A stretch of 64,000 nt of DNA, taken from positions 15,866,410 through 15,930,409 of the forward strand of contig NC_089724.1 in NCBI RefSeq assembly GCF_035083965.1, in the 5' to 3' direction. A model generated the notes under the pieces. The model saw only the letters and a program-made list of their open reading frames with translations. It was not told where the DNA came from and did no database searches. A program made the position numbers and the translations under genes. Source of the DNA: Branchiostoma lanceolatum (lineage: Eukaryota > Chordata > Leptocardii > Amphioxiformes > Branchiostomatidae). Below, in pieces: positions 1 through 11,185 of this stretch. Each line of letters begins with the position of its first letter. The first letter of the stretch is position 1.

Positions 1-244
1 TATCTGCCACTCAAAATTGATGACCATAACATGTCAAGAACGCGATATATAGAACCCGAAAGTTCCGCTGCAGTACCATAGCAAGCCGCTAGGAGGCCCA
101 AAATAATGTCGAGGTATGAAGACAATCCTTCCAGGCATTGTCGAGTTATACTGTTCACAGACGGACGGACACACACACGAACGCTGTGCAAAACATAACC
201 TTCTCGACGAAGGTAAATAGTAGTTGAACGAAGCGAAGCGTTAC

Positions 245-565
245 CTGTGAAAGTCTGCGGCTTTCAGCTCCCTGCTGTCCCGTGCGACGGCTAACGCGGT
301 AAGAGTGGCGAGAGAAGCTCCAGATGAGATGTTCCCAGCGTGCCCTGCGGGGTAGCCGAACAGATCCGCCACCCATTTGATGAGCTTGTTCTCCATCTCA
401 ACAATTGCGGTGCTTTTCCTGTGGAACCCTGTTTCAAAACGTACACTGATTTTCTTTTTTAGATCAATAATGAATGTTGGAACATTGTTAATATATGTTA
501 CGAGCAAAACTTTAATTTCAAATTACAACGTACGCATTCCCTCACCAAAGGTCTGTCACAATGTA

Positions 566-620
<55 letters not shown>

Positions 621-2435
621 GTGCATGTGCATGTGCATGTGCATGTGCATGTGCATGTGCATGTGCATGTGCATGTGCATGTGTATGTGTATAAGATAGG
701 ACGCACACCTGAAAATGAAGCAAGGGCCGCCGGAATGAAGCTGCCCAAGGCTGCGGGAAACGTTCCACCACCAGTGGGAATAAAACCAAAGAATGTCGGA
801 TGGCCAAAGTTCATTCCGGCATTAATCAGGTGGGCGTTGAAGTCTTGCATTACCAAATCTGTGTAGAAACAATTAGATTAATGGTGCTGTTTACGATAAC
901 TTTGAAATAAGTAAAATTCCATTATAAAGTTTTTTTTAGCTTTGATCCAACAAAAAGAAGGAATTGACACCATGAATTTTCGGTCGGAACTCCAACCTTC
1001 CTCAAAGGTTTGATTCACTCTACCAACATAAATGAGCTTAATTCGAAGTAAATTCTATTTCTCCTTCCTCCGTTTGGCATTTTCAGAAAACTAAAACGGA
1101 GCTTTTTTACAATCTCAATTACCTTCGCCAAGAAGATTATGTTTTGAGGAGCATGTGTGTGTCTTTGTATGAACACGATAACTCGAGAATGCCTGGGTGG
1201 ATTGTCTTGATATTTGGTACGTCGGTAGGTCATTATGAAACCTCGAAATGATTTGATTTGCCCCCCCCCCCCTTATATTCATAATCAATGAGCAAGGTTT
1301 ATGAATACGCTTCATTGCATGATAAGACTCTCTAACATGCCTATGTGGCACCGAACACCTGTCAGTTGACACACAGGGGCGAATATTCCTCTGCTGGCAG
1401 GGCTTGTCCCCAGGGGCCCTACAGCTAGTGATCAAAACACAAAGGGATAGCTAGAACCTGTATACATCTTTTTTTTACATGTGGATAGCTTAAGTGATGC
1501 TTGATATAATGAAATAGTAATTATACAAATCAGAATCTAATTTGCATGATTAATAGAGAAATCTTACAAACCCACTGCATTCAATGATAAGACTATCAAA
1601 AAGTGCAACATATGTAACTGGGAAATAGAGGGACATTAATTGATAAAAGTTATGCAAATGAATACCTAATTTGCATAATTGATGCGAAAATACTGTAATT
1701 CAATATTGGTAAATAACTGGAATTTCATACTTGCGCCATTCGTAAGTTATGTGAAGGTGAATATGGTTAGATATAAAATATGCAAATGATGGCCTTATTT
1801 GCATAATCAATCAATAAGTGATAGAATAGCCTTTTTTGTTAAGGTAAATACTGTCATACTTACTTTAAGACAACTTTTGCTATTTGGGTGGAGATGATAA
1901 ACTGATATGATTTATGCAAATGATGGCATTATTTGTACGATAAGTGTAAACACTCATAATACATCAGTCGAAAAATCACTTGGCGAAAGTATGAGGTCAT
2001 CGAACTCTAGTTTTCAAGTACATCTGTCAATAGACTAGGGATTGGCAGCAGCATAGTTAGTTATTGCGATTAGATACTTTCAGTACCGGGCTTAAAGTAA
2101 TATCTCTGCAATATCGATATTTTGTCTGGTTGCTATATCTAAAGCATACATACATGTATATATACATACATGTATGAACATACTAAATTCAATTTCACAA
2201 TACCATGCTTAGTTGGGCTTTCCATGATGTCGCCGATAACTTCAGAACATCCCTGGTCCAACGTCTTGACCGGGCCCCAAGTCAGTTTGCTTATGTTGTC
2301 TTCATACGCGCTGATCATCTCCATGCTCCTATTGGTCATCTTATCCCTGTCAACCTGCGGAACCTCTAAAACAGACGTTTTCACCTTCAGATCCCTTAAG
2401 GTCTGCTGAAGCTGGTCTTCTTGAGTTTGCTGCAT
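245..2435 (-). CDS. Group II PLP-dependent decarboxylase, 5' part (partial)
   Basis: Three exons are visible: 2204-2435, 709-858 and 245-428; the gene continues past the left edge. Phases agree (1, 1, 2) and all ends are GT-AG. The ATG at 2435 lies just inside an exon whose acceptor (ttatttcacag) ends at 2460. Exon 2 encodes the family stretch HPTFFGFIPTGG then FPAALGSFIPAAL; exon 3 encodes IVEMENKLIKWVADLFGYPAG then SSGASLATLTALAVAR, matching the helix and the SGG-x-AN-x-TAL region near the PLP site of aromatic amino acid/tryptophan-type decarboxylases. With the exon 3 acceptor at 429-430 the spacing to the family is gap-free. The catalytic Lys and cofactor His lie outside the window. Substrate cannot be told; it is not an obvious orthologue of vertebrate DDC, GAD or HDC. 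Confidence is high for the family, low for the substrate. Confidence 0.8.
560..690. repeat. Hexanucleotide microsatellite (ATGTGT)n-(ATGTGC)n
   Basis: About 22 units, first ATGTGT then a clean switch to ATGTGC, then back to ATGTGT. It lies in intron 2 of the decarboxylase, starting about 20 bases after the exon 2 donor (707-708). Confidence 0.95.
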
Positions 2436-2664
2436 CTTGTGCCTTCCTTTCGTTATTGGCTGTGAAATAAAGTGACGACTTATTGGTAATCGACCCATCT
2501 GTGCCTAGTACGTGCGTACAACGGATCCTGTTGTACTTTTTATGACATAGTATTTTTGTGTATTTGATAAACGGAAAAGGAAAGTAAAAGGTTTTGTATC
2601 TGATCCAAAGAAATATGTGGTTCTCTTCGGGAGGGGGGGGGTGTTTAAGGTCGTACTAACGTTT

Positions 2665-3035
2665 GTTCCCCATGCGTATCCTGTTACCTATTACAGTGTA
2701 TTACCAATCAATATTTAAACTGGTCTTAATTCCACCTGTGTTTAAAGCTGCCAACCTAACTCCTACGTGTTTGGCTATCTAGGCTGTTTTTACCAAGAGG
2801 GAATGACTCAACTGTTGCTGAGGTAGAATGGTAGGAAGCACAGCACTAACTATGGTCTGCTTTGACGTAATTTGGATTGAAGGTATACATTGGTAGTGTT
2901 TGTTTTAGTTCAGGACCGAAACAGGTCTACTGCGTTTTTGTTACAAAGACCCATAGCCCATATTGTGTATCATATCCTATACAAAGACATTTAGTTCTTC
3001 GAGCACATGTAGTTAAGCATGGATAAGTGCCTTTC
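2665..3035 (+). repeat. Divergent inverted copy of the kelch gene 3' flank
   Basis: Read on the plus strand this stretch aligns, base by base with many substitutions, to the reverse complement of about 11535-11905, just downstream of the BTB-Kelch stop codon. Shared blocks include gaatgactcaactg, acaggtctactg and gcatggataagtgcc. Either a piece of the kelch 3' UTR was copied here or both places hold the same unnamed dispersed repeat. Confidence 0.7.
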
Positions 3036-3263
3036 CATCAGTGTTAACCCTCAAACACCCGAACATTTTTGACCCCAGTCGTGGATTTTGACGTGCTATT
3101 TGAACATTCACCCCATTGTATATATAACACTTTATTGGTAGTGGAGCCGAAATACAAATCTGTACTCCAATGGCTGGCCAAAACCTGTTATTGCCCTTAT
3201 CATGACCAATCTCTCACATTTTGACATGTGCAGTCTGCCATGGGGTCTAAAATTGGGCCAGAA

Positions 3264-4190
3264 TTAAATTGAATTAAATTAAATTAAATTAAATTAAATT
3301 AAATTAAATTAAATTAAATTAAATTAAATTGAATTGAATTGAATTGAATTGGATTGGATTGGATTAGATTAGATTAGATTAGATTAGATTAGATTAGATT
3401 AGATTAAATTAAATTAAATTAAATTAAATTAAATTAAATTAAATTAAATCAAATCAAATCAAATTAGATTAAATTGAATCGAATCGAATCGAATCGAATC
3501 GAATCAAATTAAATTAAATTAAATTAAATTAAATTAAATTAAATTAAATTAAATCAAATCAAATCAAATCAAATCAAATCAAATCAAATCAAATCAAATT
3601 TAAATTACATTAGATTAAATCAAATCAAATCAAATCAAATTAAATTAAATTAGATTAGATTAGATTAGATTAGATTAAATTAAATCGAATTGAATTGAAT
3701 TGAATTAAATTAAATTAAATCAAATCAAATCAAATCAAATCAAATCAAATCAAATCAAATTAAATTAAATTAAATCAAATCAAATCAAATCAAATCAAAT
3801 CAAATCAAATCAAATTAAATTGAATATTTTTCTGATTAAGTTTCCACTTCAAATTTTTCAAAAACTTTTTTCTAGGTACGCGATTCTTTTCAGAAGTAGG
3901 GCATTTCATAAGTCGGAGCAGATAGATTAAGTTAAGTTAAGTTAAGTTAAGTTAAGTTAAGTTAAGTTAAGTTAAGTTAAGTTAAGTTAAGTTAAATTAA
4001 ATTAAATTAAATTAAATTAAATCAAATCAAATCAAATCAAATCAAATCAAATCAAATCAAATCAAATCAAATTAAATTAAATTAAATTAAATTAAATTAA
4101 ATATTTTTCTGATTAAGTTTCTACTTCAAATTTTTCAAAAACTTTTTTCTAGGTACGCGATTCTTTTCAGAAGTAGGGCATTTCATAAGT
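3264..4190. repeat. AATTA-type pentanucleotide array with duplicated 3' flank
   Basis: Two long arrays of 5-bp units (3264-3821 and 3928-4103) in blocks of one variant each: aaatt, gaatt, agatt, aaatc, gaatc, and gttaa in the second array. Each array is followed by the same ~90-bp non-repetitive sequence (3824-3913 and 4101-4190), nearly identical, so array plus flank was duplicated as a unit quite recently. Confidence 0.95.
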
Positions 4191-5570
4191 CCAATGACGT
4201 GCCTGATAGTAGGTCAGATGTTAACGCATTTGAAAGAACAAAGAACCTTGAAAGAACGAAGACAGAAACTACTGAAACGATGCTATATTTTAGTTACTTT
4301 CTATAAAAGTTGCTAATGACTAATACATTGCCACATTTTAAAACGAAAGGTGGTTATCGTAGATTTTATATGAAAATGGGAAAATTTAGGTTTCATTTAT
4401 CCATATGGGTCACAATCCAGTTGTCATTGTGACCTGGATCCCGACTTACAGGTCAGTTTGGTTTGCCTCAGGCTCAGTAGTCAATTTCTCTGTAATGGAT
4501 AGTTGGAGCGAAACTATAAATGAGCACACTGTTACACCAGGGAGGTTATTGGTTACACTATCTGCCTTTAGTCTAATCCTGAGCACTTCTAGTGGAGGTT
4601 TACGCTCTCGAAATGCATTTTACTCCGGGAAGCAGGGTAACCTCCTGAAGAAGCATTGTAAATAGAGCTTTGCATACGTTGTTAACACAATGGCTTCTGT
4701 ACCAATTATGGAGTCTAAGGGACAGTACGAAATTTAGCGGGGGGACGGCCGGTGCGTAGGGGGGGGTGGCAAGGGAAAAAAAGGTGCCTGGGGGAGGGCC
4801 AAGGAAAAAAAATTGGCTTGGGGGGAGGGCCAAGGAAACTTTTTCTCAGATTTAAGCAATACCTTAGCAAAAGTCTACCAGCAAAATTTGCCCCTCAAAA
4901 TGCAGGAAATAGCGTTTCAGAGGGTAAATATTTAAAACATTTTCCCGGGCCGCGGGAAGCATGCCCGCGGACTCACCTAGAATTGGCATGGGTCCGGCGA
5001 AAAATATGTCGGTCGCCACCCAAATACCAGCAAAATTTGCCCCTCAAAATTCAGGAAATAGTGTTTTAGAAGGTTAAGTAACAGTCAGTGTACGTTGTAG
5101 CCAGTGTCGTCATTCCATCATTTGACGGAATTTTGCCGCTCATGACGGACAAAAATGTTGCCTTTTCCGTCATCTTTCACGGACAAAAATCGGCGTGAAA
5201 AGAGATAGACAGACTTTGGAATTTGCAAAGATCTCTAGAAAATCAGCGGAAGTTTGCGACGAGGCCGATTTAGATCACTTCTAACGCCCACCGGCGGCCG
5301 GCGACAATCCAACCTAGACAAAAGAGCGCCGTGGTTGCAAGTGACCATGGTGGCCGTGGAGTTAAATATCGGCGTCAAACACGGATAAACTCGTGCAATG
5401 TGGAATTTGGCACGCACGGGGATACATGCAGGGCTGGTCGCAGGAAGGGAGAGAAAATCCAAGTTTTAACCACCGACCGTACAAGGTATGAATGTTCCAA
5501 AATTGTTTATAAGACGAAAGCGAGCCAAAGGTGTCTAATTCCAATCAGAAAAGAAGGCCAGCCACTGGAC
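4191..5570. other. Intergenic, no gene seen; short local duplications
   Basis: No coding exon recognised. Around 4741-4850 a G-rich/A-rich motif (gggagggccaaggaaaa) occurs twice in tandem. A ~50-bp stretch starting accagcaaaatttgcccctc occurs at about 4877 and again at about 5026, separated by ~150 bp. Confidence 0.6.
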
Positions 5571-6700
5571 GGGATGAGTGCAGACAACAACAACAACAAA
5601 CCCCACCGTATGCCGAACATTCTTGTCATCAACGTTGCAACGCAAGATCACTCTGTAATAAGATGGATGAGTGTCGAACACTGCCATATTCGTTGAACGT
5701 AGATGTCGCTGTCATCACAGAAACATGGTTTAATCCCGACCTACCTGACGATCAGTGGGACATCGACGGATACGCTCTTTTCTCCAAACCGCGCCGGTAA
5801 AAGCGGAGGGTAGCAATTTACGTAGCCAGCAACATCCAGGCTAAGACTATCGATGTCAGTCCCTAACGACCTAGAATGTTTGTGGATCAAGGTAGGGCCA
5901 TCGCGTCTTCCGCCGGGAGCTGCCCAGCGTCGTGGTATGCGCGGTCTACATTCCACCGGGATCGCCACAAAGCGATGACCTATTAAATCACCCACCTGGT
6001 TACTGTTGTGAACGAGCTAAGGTCAGTGACCCCCGATGTCGGACTGTGCATTGCTGGGGATTTTAACCGAGCAGACCTCAGGATCTCTGCAGAGGAAATC
6101 GTCTCCGAAAAAACGAAAAAATTCCTTCCGTGACTTTGTCAGTAGACATCTTTTCTAACCTCTCCTAATTTTCTAGGGAGATCGGCACAATACTGTTGAC
6201 ATTACAGTATATAGGAAAGTCTGTGTTGAGTCCGCTGGGGTCATTTTTGACCCCAGCAAAAATAATGTGTTGTTTTTGAGACCTGCCCTCTGTAACTCCT
6301 AAACTACTTATCATATGACCACCAAATTTTCTGAGGATGATGCACATGTACATTTATATTACCATAATTTGTACCATAAGAAAATACATTTGGCGTACCA
6401 ACAAAGCCTCGAAACGTCATTGTTTGAACTGAAATTAGAAGATTTTGTAAAATATGCCTGTCAAAGGGAGGTTTTACTGAATAAAACATTTTGGGGTCAT
6501 CTTTGACCCCGTTCAGCCATTTTAGTCGCAACCTGTAAATAGTAGACAAGTATAGATTAGTCCTATTAGACGTAGTAAGATATTACCTTCTATTACGTTA
6601 TATTACCACCACTGTATGTATTTCTCTGCTTATCACCATGACCTATACTTAGCTTGTTTAAGCATAAATGTACAATAAAGGTCTTTCATTCATTCACATG
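5570..6700 (+). mobile_element. Non-LTR retrotransposon (CR1/L2-like), endonuclease part, degenerate
   Basis: Frame-shifted translation from about 5630 to 6100 gives apurinic-type endonuclease signatures: NARSLCNKMDE, then VAVITETWFNPD, then DGYALF, then (other frames) ECLWIKV, VYIPPGSPQ and CIAGDFNRAD. The ITETW and GDFN motifs are typical of the LINE EN domain. Several frameshifts make it dead. No RT domain follows; the sequence passes to a 3'-UTR-like part ending near 6700 with caataaagg and repeats of attc, as CR1/L2-class elements end. The copy is therefore internally deleted. The exact clade is uncertain. Confidence 0.75.
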
Positions 6701-7544
6701 TAGTCACCGTCAGTCTGCCTCATGACTCAGGAGACTCCCGTGCCTAGTGTACGGAAACCTTGTCTCTGCCGTCTTGCTATACAGACCCGGATCTAAATCC
6801 ATAATCTAATCATTTTAATGTTGACATCAGTGTTAGTTAACGTTTTATTGAATACAGGGATAAAATACTTGTTGTAATACCGTGTTTTATCGCTTCAATT
6901 CTTCTTACATGCTTTATGGTATTCAAGTTTGAAAATGTGCCCGCCTTCTTCTCTTTCGCCCGCGCGCACTAAATTTGGAGTCTGCAGAGGATGTCACCCA
7001 TAACATGTACTTGCTGTGGCCTTAGAGACTACAAAACTGGTGTGTTACGCCAAAAGGTGGCATACTGGTTATGCATGCGAAAACAACAACAGCAAAGTCT
7101 GTAAAAGAATGCTCGCCGGTAATTGTATGTCTTTGCATTATCCACAATTTTCTAAACATTTTGCCAAAATACACTTTGGACAAAACAGCTTCACTGACTT
7201 TCCGTAGTGTTGGTCTGTAGAGATGTGACAGGGACAAGACCAGTTCGGACAACGCGTTGATCAGGCGCACATGTAATAGATTGACACCCTGGGCATCTCA
7301 CGGATACCACTGAACAAAACATCACCTGCACTCTTCGGCAGGCGAGTACAGGAGAGAAGTCACTGGCATTGTTGTTTCCACACAAGGTCACACTATAGTG
7401 CTCATAAATAGCCAATGAGCGCATGTGTATCAGGTTGACACCCTGGGAATCTCAAACGTTGGATACCTTTAGCTTTGGGCGAAACATCGTGTGCATCTTA
7501 GACAAGGGATACCATGCCACGGAACAAAACATCACCCTGTACCC
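6701..7544. other. Intergenic; no gene seen
   Basis: No exon recognised. Two related segments (about 7260-7340 and 7420-7560) share gttgacaccctggg and ggaacaaaacatcacc, a small local duplication next to the kelch remnant. Confidence 0.5.
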
Positions 7545-7829
7545 TTCACCTGTATCTGAGCACTTTTTGCCAAAGACCAGCAACATAGATGCTACCATTG
7601 AGAACAGCAACGCTCTCAGGCATGCCGTAGAATTCGTCAGATGAATCCATCTGGGTGTCTCCTGGGCCGAAGCGGTACACCGTACGTGTTGGATTGTTCT
7701 CAGCATCAGAACCGCCCATGACGTATATGCTACCATCTAACACGGCAACTGCGTACAGGTACCTTGGCTCTGGGAGTGGAACACTTTCAGTCCACTTGTT
7801 CAGGCGTCGGTCATAGATTTCCACAAAAA
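7545..7829 (-). pseudogene. Partial kelch-repeat duplicate
   Basis: The minus strand encodes EIYDRRLNKWTESVPLPEPR, then AVLDGSIYVMGG and LNGSIYVAG, closely matching two consecutive kelch blades of the intact gene at 12332-14057. Homology begins abruptly near 7829 and fades near 7545 where the frame ends. An indel replaces part of the blade between GPGD and MPE. No BTB, BACK or other blades are next to it, so this is a fragment, not a functional gene. Confidence 0.85.
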
Positions 7830-9210
7830 TTTCAAATTAATGAAGCAAGTTCGTCGGTTTTTCGTGTTGCCATGGCAACGGGTTTTTGACAGGCATATTT
7901 TACAAGGCATATTTGGCAGTTTGAAACCCCCTCCTTGGGCAAGACGGGTGTTGTGTTGATGTGTGTTGTCAAGTCTCTGCAACCTTTTATAGATAGCTTC
8001 TGGTTTTTTGGCTGCCTGAAGTTTATGAAACATGGCGAAAGTGCCGAGTGTATAGTCTTACGTTGACTTTGGGCCACTTCAACCTCCTGTGCATGTCATC
8101 TGTGTTGGAATCATTGCATTTAGGACAAGCCTAGCTTCCTTGTTTTGTAGAATCTGTAACGGGGGGTGCCCAAACATATGACGTTTTTTTACGCGCTCGA
8201 ACTCACGGCACTCCATTGCTGGTTGCCAGAGAATGGTCATGTTTTAATTAATGAATTTTGAACACATTCATCTAAATAACATACATGGACAAGAACTGTA
8301 TTCATACTGTTACAAGCGTTACAAGCGGCAAACGCTGTGAGACGTTTTCGCTAATGTACCTTCCGATTTAGTGCTACGCCAGATAGTGTGCCTAACTTAG
8401 CACGCTTTTGTAATTTTGCTCTCTTCGGAAGTTGGTGATGAAGTTAGGGAAATGTAAATAAGGCTTGAAGTCTGCTATATTCTAGGTTTCTTTTGACCGG
8501 AAAATTTTGACTGTGTGCACTTCTCACGTCATGTGTGAAGGGCTATATCTAGCGCATCCCATGTCATGTTTTCACAAGAAATAGGCTTCTACGCACTGTG
8601 CGCGGCCCGACGTACGTCTTGCATGCGACCCGACTTACAAAATCATTACGAAAAAACGACACCGCTTACATCAACAATACTCCGTCTACTTATTGGGAAA
8701 TATCTTCGCCATCTCTGTATTCAGTTTCCTTTTCATAGACGGTACCAATCACACGTTAGAGCGTTACAAAGCTGTGCGTTGAATCGCCGTCCGCCACCAT
8801 CGAGGCCCAAAAAAATGGCGGGAAAACAACGTCGCCAGACGGCAGCGATGTTTACGTTGTTTTCTTTGGTCGGTTTTCTTCTCAAAAAACACTTAAAGAC
8901 CCAATTTTTTTGTGTTTTATGAAGTTATATTTCTTATGTGTATGATAGTTGTGTATCTGCTTGGCACAGGTCGTATATTTAGGTGCCGGGCCGTCTAGCT
9001 ACGCAGTGACCCTCTACTCAGCGTTGCCATCATTATTGTCAAAATACTATTCTCGACAAAACAAGAAATGAATATGTACACATATGTTTTGAATGCAAAT
9101 AACAATTATGTGCATGAACTTGGTTTATTTACCTTCCTTATGAGCATAGTCAGCGGACACAAACACGGCGTGCTTATGCATAATAAGATCACTAAAAAAT
9201 CCGTGACATT
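7830..9210. other. Intergenic; nothing convincing
   Basis: No exon, RNA gene or clear mobile element recognised. There is a G/C-rich patch near 8760-8850 with an ATG in fair context at about 8815, but the reading frame that follows is short and matches nothing I know. Confidence 0.4.
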
Positions 9211-11185
9211 TTAGGGCGCGTCACAAGTTAGGGCAACCCCCGTTAGTTTATTCAAGTGAGATTGAGAACTACCTGACAAGAGGCAAGAACAATACTCCAT
9301 GTGACTTAGGACTAGCGATTGTGCGACTGTTTTCAACGTGTCGCTCATGAGGTAGTCGTGAGATTTTGCTAGTGCTGCCAAAGCGATTGTCATTATGTTT
9401 CGCCAACGAAACATATTGTTTTTGTCAGGTTTCTTCTCCTTCTTCTCCTTCTCCTTTGCCTTCTCCTTCTCCTGTCAAATCTTCAAATCGCTTCTTCTCG
9501 GTCGTCCGTCGACCAAATTAGCTGAAATTTGGTATGCAGGTAGAGTACGTGTATACCCCTATACCCTTTTTTAATATTTTTGATATAAGTTTTTAAAATG
9601 ATTTTATCGAGGTTTTTTGGTCATTTTCCGACAAAAGTCGCACATTATGGCCTCCAGTGCCGTGGTGTTGAAACCTAAGGACCTGAAATTTGATTTAGTT
9701 GTGCATTGGATATTTACCCAAAGGACCCCATTATTTTTTTTGGTATACACTACTTCAAAATGATTTATTTTGCCATTTTTTGATGGAATTTTTGGTTATT
9801 TTCTCACAACTAGGTCATATTGTAACATAAGCCCTCCTACACTTCCCCTGTCTGGGAGTTAAACTTGTAATATGGGTGGTATGTGGGTGGGTGTTAGGAG
9901 GAGGAATGTCAAGGTCGATTTTGGGCCCCCTGGCATGTGTGACTGGAACTGCAATGGCGTATTTGTTAAAATCTTCAATGTAGAAGAACTGAAGAGTGGA
10001 TCGACAGATCGTCATGTTCTTTGGTACACAGGTAGGTTAGACCAAATTGTACACACTTAAGTGCAAACTATGCAAATGAGACCGAATTTGCATAAGTAAG
10101 GAGGTAAATCGTTTGCATGGGTGTCGTCGGATACTTAAAGTCAGCATAACTGTAGAACGTGTAGATGGATTGTAATGATATTTGGTATGTGGGTATGCGC
10201 TGGGAGGAGAAAGGTCAAGGTCAATTTTGGGCCCCCTGGTTTGTGTCCCTGGAACTGCAATGGCCTATTTGTAAAAATGTTCTAAAGGGGTATAACTGAA
10301 GAGAGGAACAACAGATTTTCATGTTATTTGGTACGCAGGTAGGTTGGACAGAGATGTACACACTGAAGTGCAAATCATGCGAAGTTAGTGTGTGCGCGTG
10401 TGTGTGCGCGTGTGTGTATGTTTGTGTCACCGTGTGTGTATGTATGTGTCACCGGACGCTTAAAATCAGCATAACTGAAGAACGTGTGGATGGATTGAAA
10501 TGATATTTGGTATGTGGGTAGGTGCTGGGAGGAGAAAGGTCAAGGTCGATTTTGGGCCCCCTGGTATGTGTCACTGGAACTGCAATGGCGTGTTTGTAAA
10601 TATTTTCCAAGGAGAATAACTGAAGAAAGGAGCGACAGATTTTCATGTTATTTGATATGCAGGTAGGTTGGACAGAGATGTACATATTTCAATTTGCCCA
10701 GGTATTATTTTGCGACAGCCCATTTTTGCATGGGGAGGGGTATTGGCGAAACATGCTGTATTTGCTCAGGGGCAAATGACGGCCTTTCTAGTTTTGGATT
10801 TAACTTTGTCCAGGTGTTGCGTCCAGGTTAACTGCTGATCCATTACTATTCCTAGCAGTTTCGCCCGCTCTACTGGTTCGATCATTCTGTTATTCATCGA
10901 AAGCTGTAGGGTTGGCTTTTGTTTTAGTTTATGCCGACTGCCTATGACGATGGACTTTGTTTTGTCAACATTTAATACCAGTCTGTTAGCGTGAACCCAG
11001 TCACTAATAAGCTTAAATTCAGACTGAAGAGTGGTCTGTATGTCAGCTAAACTAGGGCCTGCAGCGGAGGGGGTAGTGTCGTCGGCGTACATCACTATGT
11101 CAGACTGTGTACCAACAGTAGGCATATCGTTGGTGTATATGCAGAAAAGTAGTGGGCCCAAGCAGCTACTGGTTATTACAGTGTT
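9211..11185 (-). mobile_element. Non-LTR retrotransposon RT fragment, split by an insertion
   Basis: Minus-strand translation of 10780-11185 gives the RT core: LGPLLFCIYTNDMP, then the catalytic motif MYADDT, then ANRLVLNVDKTKSIVIG and AKLLGIVMDQQLTW. Translation of 9211-9394 gives the expected continuation, ALAKSHDYLMSDTLKTVAQS then LSHMEYCSCLLSGSSQSHLNKL. The two parts are neighbouring in LINE ORF2 proteins but are separated here by about 1.36 kb. EN and the 5' half are missing. It may be the same CR1/L2-like class as the fragment at 5570, but in the opposite orientation. Confidence 0.85.
9395..10754. mobile_element. Insertion inside the LINE with 12-bp inverted ends and internal ~300-bp repeats
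   Basis: The LINE is interrupted by sequence starting ATGTTTCGCCAA (9395-9406) and ending TTGGCGAAACAT (10743-10754), a perfect 12-bp inverted pair. Inside are three head-to-tail units of about 305-330 bp, each with ggtcaaggtc-attttgggccccctgg (near 9905, 10210 and 10540) and atttggta-gtgggta motifs, plus a (TG)n run at about 10385-10450. No transposase frame is visible. No convincing target-site duplication was found; the left end is also self-palindromic, so the inverted ends could partly be chance. Confidence 0.55.

Noticed and set aside
546-552. A 7-nt microexon (acctttg) between decarboxylase exons 2 and 3
   Set aside because: It fits the phase only if exon 3 starts at 418. The acceptor at 429-430 fits phase without it and gives a gap-free match to the family.
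377-866. Several long open frames of VCVCVC, HMHMHM or YTYTYT type on both strands
   Set aside because: They are translations of the hexanucleotide microsatellite; only the decarboxylase exon on the minus strand (709-858) is real.
8566-8922. 118-codon plus-strand frame with an internal ATGGCGGG start
   Set aside because: No known motif, low-complexity end, and no donor supporting a first exon.
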